Source: Thermoanaerobaculia bacterium (GTDB lineage Bacteria > Acidobacteriota > Thermoanaerobaculia > Multivoradales > Multivoraceae). From it: 42,500 bases of DNA. Position numbers and translations under genes: made by a program. Each line of letters begins with the position of its first letter. Within the stretch, counting starts at the first letter, position 1. The stretch spans positions 1-42,500 of the forward strand of contig JAJEHN010000017.1 in assembly GCA_022823665.1 (NCBI GenBank), in the 5' to 3' direction. Shown here in pieces: positions 36,638 to 42,500 of this stretch. Below the pieces are notes generated by a model, which saw only the letters and a program-made list of their open reading frames with translations, did no database searches and was not told where the DNA came from.

Positions 36638-36848
36638 TTTCCTCCTCGTCCGCGCTGACTCGCTGGATTGTCTGATAGGCGTTGTAGAAGCCCGCCGCGA
36701 CTCCGAACAGGAAGCCGATCATCGCCCCGGTCTTCGGAGCGTCGAACCAGCCTCCGACCGTCTGGCCGGCCAGGAAGCCAAGAACGGAGGCCACCGGGAA
36801 GACCAGCCCGATGACCGCCACGTCGAGAAGACGCATGGGCAGACGCAT
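36618..36848 (-). CDS. atpZ: AtpZ/AtpI-family small membrane protein
   Basis: A 76-residue protein with two membrane helices (about 9-28 and 41-58) and the family pattern GWFDAPKTGAMIGFLFGVAA and GFYNAYQTIQ. AtpZ proteins form a small cation channel that helps c-ring assembly with AtpI. ATG at 36848 is nine bases past the end of the adenosyltransferase gene; an ATG at 36836 is possible. Its 3' end overlaps atpI by 20 bases. Confidence 0.85.
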   Translation of the reverse strand: MRLPMRLLDVAVIGLVFPVASVLGFLAGQTVGGWFDAPKTGAMIGFLFGVAAGFYNAYQTIQRVSADEEENGFGGS

Positions 36849-36856
36849 GCCAGGCC

Positions 36857-37417
36857 CTACGCCCTCGAGTCCCAGAGCACGTCCGACTCGCCGCCAACCA
36901 GGTTCTCGTAGCGAGCCATGACGAAGAGCGCGTCGGATAGCCGGTTGACATAGGTCAGGGCCGGCGCGCCGACCGTCTCGGCGGCGGCTAGCGTTACCAG
37001 CCGCCGCTCCGCCCGGCGGCAGATGGTCCTGGCCAGGTGCAGCGCGGCCGCCGCGGCGCAGCCACCGGGCAACACGAAGTTCGCGAGCGGCTCGAGCTCT
37101 TCCTGCAACTGGTCGATCGTCTTCTCCAGGGCCTCGACGTGGCGCTGCTCGATGCGCGGCACGGAAGGAGCCTCATCGTCCGGCGGAACGCACAGGTCCG
37201 AACCGAGATGGAACAGCTCCTGCTGAACCCGGCGGAGGCTGTCGGCAACGGGAGCCGAGGGACCGGAAGCGACCACGACACCCAAAGCCGAGTTCAACTC
37301 GTCGACCGTGCCGTAGGCTTCGACGCGGGCGTCGTTCTTGCGAACCCGGACGCGAACGCCCAGACCGGTCGTTCCATCGTCGCCGGTCCGCGTGTAGACG
37401 CGCGTTATGCGGGGCAA
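36857..37417 (-). CDS. pduO: PduO-type corrinoid (cob(I)alamin) adenosyltransferase
   Basis: A 186-residue trimeric adenosyltransferase that makes adenosylcobalamin from cob(I)alamin and ATP. The ATP-binding VYTRTGDDGTTGL opens the protein, and NFVLPGG, RTICRRAERR and YVNRLSDALFVMARYEN complete the family pattern. The start appears to be TTG at 37417, six bases past the stop of the YHS-like gene and with AGGG just upstream; the conserved N-terminus begins only five residues later, so no other start fits. It implies that the organism uses adenosylcobalamin, although no B12-dependent enzyme lies here. Confidence 0.93.
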   Translation of the reverse strand: MPRITRVYTRTGDDGTTGLGVRVRVRKNDARVEAYGTVDELNSALGVVVASGPSAPVADSLRRVQQELFHLGSDLCVPPDDEAPSVPRIEQRHVEALEKTIDQLQEELEPLANFVLPGGCAAAAALHLARTICRRAERRLVTLAAAETVGAPALTYVNRLSDALFVMARYENLVGGESDVLWDSRA

Positions 37418-37423
37418 GGGACC

Positions 37424-37993
37424 CTAGACGTCGTCCCTGATCGCGCCTTCGACCGGGCTGCTCGCACCCTCGGTGTAGATGCCGCCAGTCAGCTCGAACG
37501 ATTCGACGGCGCGCTTACGAAGACGCTCCAGCGCCTCGTCGAAGTTCTCGGGCGCCATCTCTTCGTCGCAGAAGGAGCAGCAGCTTTCCCAGGTGTAACC
37601 AAGGCCGTCGACCTGCTTCCGGCCACCGGGCGTGACCTCGTCGGTGATCGGACACCAGATCGTGCTCATTGCGAGCATGAAGTTCTCCACGTAGCGCTCC
37701 TCGGCGGCCTTGGCGGCATACGAATCGGGATCGCCCGCGAACGCCGCGGCCACGCCGGGCTCGCTGCCCCGGTACTCGACACCGCCATGAGTCCACGTCT
37801 CGCCATCGGCTATGGACGGCACGAACTTGACCGGACAGAGGTCCGTCGACTTGAGAGCCTCCGGGATCTTCACCTTGGCCAGGTCGACCGCGTCGGGCGG
37901 CAACTGTGCGGCAACGGGCGCCACGAAGAGGGCCATCGCCAGGACCAGGATGAGGCGGGACATTGAACGGCCGGAAACGAGCTTCTTCGACAT
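37424..37993 (-). CDS. Secreted tandem YHS-like domain protein
   Basis: A 189-residue exported protein; the signal peptide ends near residue 30 (FVAPVAAQ). Two regions resemble the YHS/TRASH metal-binding fold: DLCPVKF (C53) with GGVEYRGSEPGVAAAFAGDP and Tyr92, and IWCPITDEV (C114) followed by ESCCSFC (C138, C139, C142). The five cysteines could bind copper or another metal in the periplasm. GGAGGGA precedes the ATG at 37993. The gene heads the minus-strand block with pduO and the F0 genes. The domain call is from pattern only, and metal binding is inference. Confidence 0.65.
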   Translation of the reverse strand: MSKKLVSGRSMSRLILVLAMALFVAPVAAQLPPDAVDLAKVKIPEALKSTDLCPVKFVPSIADGETWTHGGVEYRGSEPGVAAAFAGDPDSYAAKAAEERYVENFMLAMSTIWCPITDEVTPGGRKQVDGLGYTWESCCSFCDEEMAPENFDEALERLRKRAVESFELTGGIYTEGASSPVEGAIRDDV

Positions 37994-38037
37994 GGGCGGG
38001 AATCCCTCCGCGATGCTGGAAATCGACAAGGAAACAC

Positions 38038-38056
38038 GGCGCCGACGATCGGCGCC
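38038..38056 (-). promoter_or_regulatory. Leader hairpin of the YHS-like gene
   Basis: A perfect 8-bp stem GGCGCCGA/TCGGCGCC with a CGA loop, in the untranslated leader between the TATACT promoter and the ATG at 37993. It could be a regulatory or stabilising structure; no known riboswitch or metal-box motif was recognised. Confidence 0.4.
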
Positions 38057-38079
38057 AGCTCGGTAAGAGACGGCCCGCG

Positions 38080-38085
38080 AGTATA
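38080..38085 (-). promoter_or_regulatory. -10 element (TATACT) for the YHS-pduO-F0 block
   Basis: TATACT on the minus strand gives a leader of about 80 bases before the ATG at 37993, which has a ribosome-binding site. It lies 58 bases from the TACGCT of the divergent GWxTD gene. Confidence 0.55.
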
Positions 38086-38143
38086 GCAACCGGCCGCGCA
38101 CCGCGCCGGGCTCAACTCCCAGCTTCGTAGCCATGCAGACTGG

Positions 38144-38149
38144 TACGCT
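38144..38149 (+). promoter_or_regulatory. Leaderless-type -10 element (TACGCT) for the GWxTD gene
   Basis: TACGCT is followed by eight bases and the GTG at 38158, without a ribosome-binding site. Same arrangement as at 9915, 19333 and 26932. Confidence 0.5.
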
Positions 38150-38157
38150 CGCTGACC

Positions 38158-40710
38158 GTGAGCCGATCCGCGGCAGCATGGCCTCCAAGCTGCCGGGCCG
38201 GCTTTGCCGCGGTGGCGATGCTCGCGGGACTCTCGAGCCTGTGGGGCGCCTCCGCTGCCGGCGCGCAGGAAGGCGGGACGGAAGCGAACGGCGAGCCTGC
38301 AGCTTCGTCTTCCGCGGCGGCCGACCGCCTGAGCAAGCGCCACGCCGACTGGCTGGCTGAGGTTTCGGTCCTCATGACGGCTGAGGAACGCGATCTCTTC
38401 TTCCAGCTCACGCGGGAGTATCAACGGGAGGCCTTCATTCGGAAGTTCTGGCAGGTCCGGGATCCGGTGCCCAAGACCGGGCGCAACGAGATGCGCGAGC
38501 GCTGGGAGGAGCGGGCAGCCTATGCCCGCAGCAACTACGGGGGCCTGACGGACGCGCGCTCCCAGGTTCTGTTGATTCACGGCGAGCCGCACCGCATCGT
38601 CCAGGTCCGGTGCACCACGACACGCATACCGGCCGAGGTCTGGGTGTACCAGGGAAGCGACCGGGTCCGGTTCAACTTCCTGTTGCTCTTCGTCCGCGCA
38701 AGAGGTCTCGGAGAAGCTCGGGTCTGGGCGCCGGGCCGCGGCGACATCCGGGGCGTGGTTGAAGGGGCGAAGGCATGCATCAACGGCCACCTGCTCGAGG
38801 ACGTCATCGACCAGATGCGCAGCCTGGGACGCGAGTACGGGAGCCAGCTCGCGCGCGTGCTGGCAAAGCCGAGGCCGCGCAACGAAGAGTGGGTGGCCGC
38901 GTTCGCGGCGGCCAGCACCGACCTGCCACCCGGCGCGTCCCTCTTCACCGCCGACACCGACTACGACTTCCCTGGCCGGTTTCAGAGCCGTACGGTGGTC
39001 CAGGGACGGGTCCGTGTCGATCCGGCCGCGATTGCCGTCGGCGAGTTCGCCGGCTACAGGTCGCGCGATTTCGTCCTCGTTGGCGAGGTCATCAGGGAGC
39101 GCGAACTGTTCGAGTCGTTCCGCTACAAGTTCGGCTTCCCCGCCCCCGCCGGTGAACAGGCCGCGGCGGGCGGGCCCCTGCTGCTTCCGTTTCAGCGCTA
39201 CCTGCGGCCCGGCGACTACCGGCTGATCCTGCGGATCGAGGACGTCAACGGCGGGCGGTTCTTCCGCGGCGAGCAGGACGTCAGCGTCCCCAGGCTCTCC
39301 GACCTGGCGCCGCTGCCCGGGGGCCGACCGGAGGGCGAACGGTTGCTGGCCGAGGCGGCCCGAAGCGTGGGTTCCGAGTCCGTCGACATCCGGTTGCTGA
39401 AACCCGCGGGCGAGATCCTCTCCGGCCTCGTTCGCTTCGACGCGGTTGTCGAGGGCGAGGGAGTAGCGGCCGTCTCTTTCCTGCTCGACGAAACGGGAGT
39501 GCTCAGGAAAGCGCATGCGCCCTACAGCGTTGAGCTCGACCTCGGCGACTTTCCCCGGCCCCGTACCCTGCGGGTCGAAGGCGTCGGCGAGAACGGTGAG
39601 GTGCTGGCCTGGGACGAGCTGGCGATCAACGCCGGCGACCATAGCTTCACGGTCCGGCTGATCGAGCCCCGGCGCGGCGCGAGCTACGTCTCCAGCCTTC
39701 GTGCGCGGGCAGAGATCGAGGTTCCGGAAGGAACGACGCTGGATCGGCTCGAGTTCTACCTGAACGAGAACCTGTCCTCGACCCTCTACCAGGAGCCGTT
39801 CATCCAGCCGATCCAGCTTCCACCGTCCGCCGGCGTGTCGTACGTGCGCGCCGTGGCCCATCTTCGCGACGGCAACACGGCGGAGGATCTCGTCTTCATC
39901 AACTCGCCCGGAGACATCGAACGCGTCGAGGTCCAGTTCGTGGAGCTGTTCGTCTCGGTCACGGATCGTCGCGGGCGGCCGCTCGAGAACCTGGAGCTCG
40001 CCGACTTCAACGTCCTCGAGGACGGCCGGGAGCAGCGCGTGAGCCGATTCGAGCGGGTCGTCGACCTCCCCATCCATGTGGGCGTCCTGATCGATAACTC
40101 CGCTTCCATGCGCGCCTCCCTCGACATCACGCGGCGCGCGGCCCTGAGGTTCTTCGAGCAGGCCGTGAGTCCGCGAGACCGGGCCGCCGTCATCACCTTC
40201 AACCGGTTTCCTCAACTGGCTGTCCGCCTGACCAACGACCTGCGGGAACTCGGTAGCGGGCTCGCCGGCCTGACCGCCGAGGGACAGACCGCCCTCTACG
40301 ACAGCCTGATCTTCAGCCTCTATCACCTCGCGGGCGTCACCGGCCAGCGCGCGATCCTGCTCCTCACGGACGGGAAGGACGAAGTTTCCCGCTTCTCTTT
40401 CGAGGAAACTCTCGAGTACGCCCGCCGTGCCGGCGTCACCGTGTACGCCATCGGCCTCGGAATCGACGAAGCCGGCGCCAGGCGCCGGCTGGACAGGCTC
40501 AGCGCGCAGACGGGCGGGCAAAGCTACTTCGTCCGCGACCCGGCACTCCTCGATGAGATCTACGCCAACGTCCAGCGTGAGCTGCGCTCGCAGTACATGC
40601 TCGCCTACCAGTCCAGCAACACCCGAACCGACGACGGCTTCCGCCGTATCGAGGTGGACGTTCGCCGCCCCGGCGCCCAGGCCAAGACGATGAGCGGCTA
40701 CTATCCCTAG
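38158..40710 (+). CDS. Secreted GWxTD-domain protein with C-terminal VWFA domain
   Basis: An 850-residue exported protein. A signal peptide (about residues 14-36, ending AAGAQ) precedes the GWxTD domain (about 60-200), recognised by FFQLTREYQREAFIRKFWQV, the motif GGLTD at 128-132 (Gly in place of Trp) and VLLIHGEPHRI. The middle (about 230-600) holds beta-rich regions. The C-terminal third is a von Willebrand A domain with the metal site DNSASM (near 646) and LLLTDGKDE, ending in the QYMLAYQSSN and VDVRRPGAQAKTMSGYYP pattern seen in Acidobacteria VWFA proteins. It starts with GTG at 38158, eight bases below a TACGCT. Function is unknown; cell-surface protein contact is plausible. Confidence 0.88.
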   Translation: MSRSAAAWPPSCRAGFAAVAMLAGLSSLWGASAAGAQEGGTEANGEPAASSSAAADRLSKRHADWLAEVSVLMTAEERDLFFQLTREYQREAFIRKFWQVRDPVPKTGRNEMRERWEERAAYARSNYGGLTDARSQVLLIHGEPHRIVQVRCTTTRIPAEVWVYQGSDRVRFNFLLLFVRARGLGEARVWAPGRGDIRGVVEGAKACINGHLLEDVIDQMRSLGREYGSQLARVLAKPRPRNEEWVAAFAAASTDLPPGASLFTADTDYDFPGRFQSRTVVQGRVRVDPAAIAVGEFAGYRSRDFVLVGEVIRERELFESFRYKFGFPAPAGEQAAAGGPLLLPFQRYLRPGDYRLILRIEDVNGGRFFRGEQDVSVPRLSDLAPLPGGRPEGERLLAEAARSVGSESVDIRLLKPAGEILSGLVRFDAVVEGEGVAAVSFLLDETGVLRKAHAPYSVELDLGDFPRPRTLRVEGVGENGEVLAWDELAINAGDHSFTVRLIEPRRGASYVSSLRARAEIEVPEGTTLDRLEFYLNENLSSTLYQEPFIQPIQLPPSAGVSYVRAVAHLRDGNTAEDLVFINSPGDIERVEVQFVELFVSVTDRRGRPLENLELADFNVLEDGREQRVSRFERVVDLPIHVGVLIDNSASMRASLDITRRAALRFFEQAVSPRDRAAVITFNRFPQLAVRLTNDLRELGSGLAGLTAEGQTALYDSLIFSLYHLAGVTGQRAILLLTDGKDEVSRFSFEETLEYARRAGVTVYAIGLGIDEAGARRRLDRLSAQTGGQSYFVRDPALLDEIYANVQRELRSQYMLAYQSSNTRTDDGFRRIEVDVRRPGAQAKTMSGYYP

Positions 40711-40731
40711 CGACCGCCCGCCGGCCCAAGG

Positions 40732-40767
40732 AAAAAGGCCCTCGGCGGGACGAACCCACCGAGGGCC
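40732..40767 (-). terminator. Intrinsic terminator of the rRNA operon
   Basis: On the minus strand GGCCCTCGGTGGG pairs with CCCGCCGAGGGCC (13 bp, one G-T pair) around a TTCGT loop, followed by TTTTT (40732-40736). It lies nine bases past the 5S gene and 22 bases from the end of the convergent GWxTD gene. Confidence 0.92.
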
Positions 40768-40775
40768 TGAGAGGA

Positions 40776-40893
40776 TCCCGGCGACGACCTACTCTCCCAC
40801 ACCGTCGCCGGTGCAGTACCATCGGCGCTGCGGGGCTTAACTGCCGTGTTCGGAAAGGGAACGGGTGTTTCCCCCGCGCTACAGTCACCGGAA
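40776..40893 (-). rRNA. rrf: 5S ribosomal RNA
   Basis: The minus strand reads TTCCGGTGACTGTAGCGCGG at the 5' end and GGAGAGTAGGTCGTCGCCGG near the 3' end. The terminal stem CCGGTGAC/GTCGCCGG pairs fully, and the internal CCGTTCCCTTTCCGAACACG and GTTAAGCCC are standard 5S loops. Ends were set from the stem and may shift by one or two bases. Confidence 0.95.
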
Positions 40894-41024
40894 ATCGCCG
40901 GATCGACCGAGCGCCACCTGCACGGTAGCGCCGGCAACCGAATCGAATCCCTGAAGGGCCTCCGTCGCGGCTAGCTGCCGCGACCAACCTAAGCGCCCAA
41001 GTCCCGAGTGCAGCAATCTTGAAA
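40894..41024 (-). other. 23S-5S internal spacer with processing-type hairpin
   Basis: About 130 bases with a perfect 8-bp stem GTCGCGGC/GCCGCGAC (40964-40984, loop of 5), probably part of rRNA maturation. No tRNA is present in this spacer. Confidence 0.6.

Positions 41025-42500
<1,476 letters not shown>

Noticed and set aside
37870..40521. 883-codon minus-strand frame opposite the GWxTD gene
   Set aside because: It shadows a well-supported secreted protein and shows no domain of its own.

Overview
The window is GC-rich, densely packed bacterial chromosome (roughly two thirds G+C by eye) with many 4-base ATGA or GTGA gene overlaps. The best guess is an Acidobacteriota member. Support comes from a GWxTD protein joined to an Acidobacteria-style VWFA domain, tandem CRTAC1 (FG-GAP/UnbV) proteins next to a giant TPR protein, and several TANNNT-type promoters placed directly before start codons. 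This assignment is inferred from gene families, not from a 16S match; only part of a 23S gene is present. No phage, integrase, transposase, CRISPR or toxin locus was found, so most of the window looks like ordinary chromosome.

Layout. Positions 183-7316 (minus) form one long operon, in transcription order: a HAL2/CysQ-type phosphatase, rfbB, rfbA, rfbC (dTDP-sugar synthesis), a DUF4301 protein that looks like a nucleotidyltransferase, a TVP38 membrane protein and a flavin disulfide reductase. Positions 7363-15924 (plus) hold an ECF sigma factor overlapping a membrane protein with a bactofilin-like domain (possible anti-sigma role), then two CRTAC1 proteins and a 673-residue TPR protein linked by ATGA overlaps. 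A 329-base gap follows with a perfect 31-bp inverted repeat and two stacked hairpins. Positions 16254-19247 (minus) carry a metallo-beta-lactamase-fold hydrolase, a NUDIX hydrolase and a secreted M19 dipeptidase, divergent from a TyrA-like dehydrogenase (19346-20104).

Positions 20101-26922 (minus) are a complete branched-chain-amino-acid-type ABC importer (livG, livH, livM, binding protein, livF) with an acyl-CoA ligase inserted between livG and livH. On the plus strand follow a class C beta-lactamase-like serine hydrolase, a membrane-anchored MutS-like ATPase, and a two-gene unit (30285-32758) of a TPR protein and a secreted protein with an internal repeat, the least recognisable genes here. 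The minus-strand block 32766-37993 contains an M23 peptidase, a SigR/SigH-like ECF factor, an F0 half-cluster (atpE, atpB, atpI, atpZ), a PduO-type cobalamin adenosyltransferase and a secreted tandem YHS-like protein. The GWxTD-VWFA protein (38158-40710, plus) meets the end of an rRNA operon: a strong terminator, 5S rRNA and the 3' part of 23S rRNA, all minus strand.

The points most worth a second look are: DUF4301 as an unrecognised sugar-nucleotide transferase in the place of rfbD; the sigma/bactofilin pair; the recurring leaderless-type promoter; the mosaic 31304-32758 gene; the signal-peptide-bearing ATP synthase c subunit with sodium-type ligands; and the inverted-repeat element at 16001-16180. 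No clear-cut new defence or mobile system was seen.
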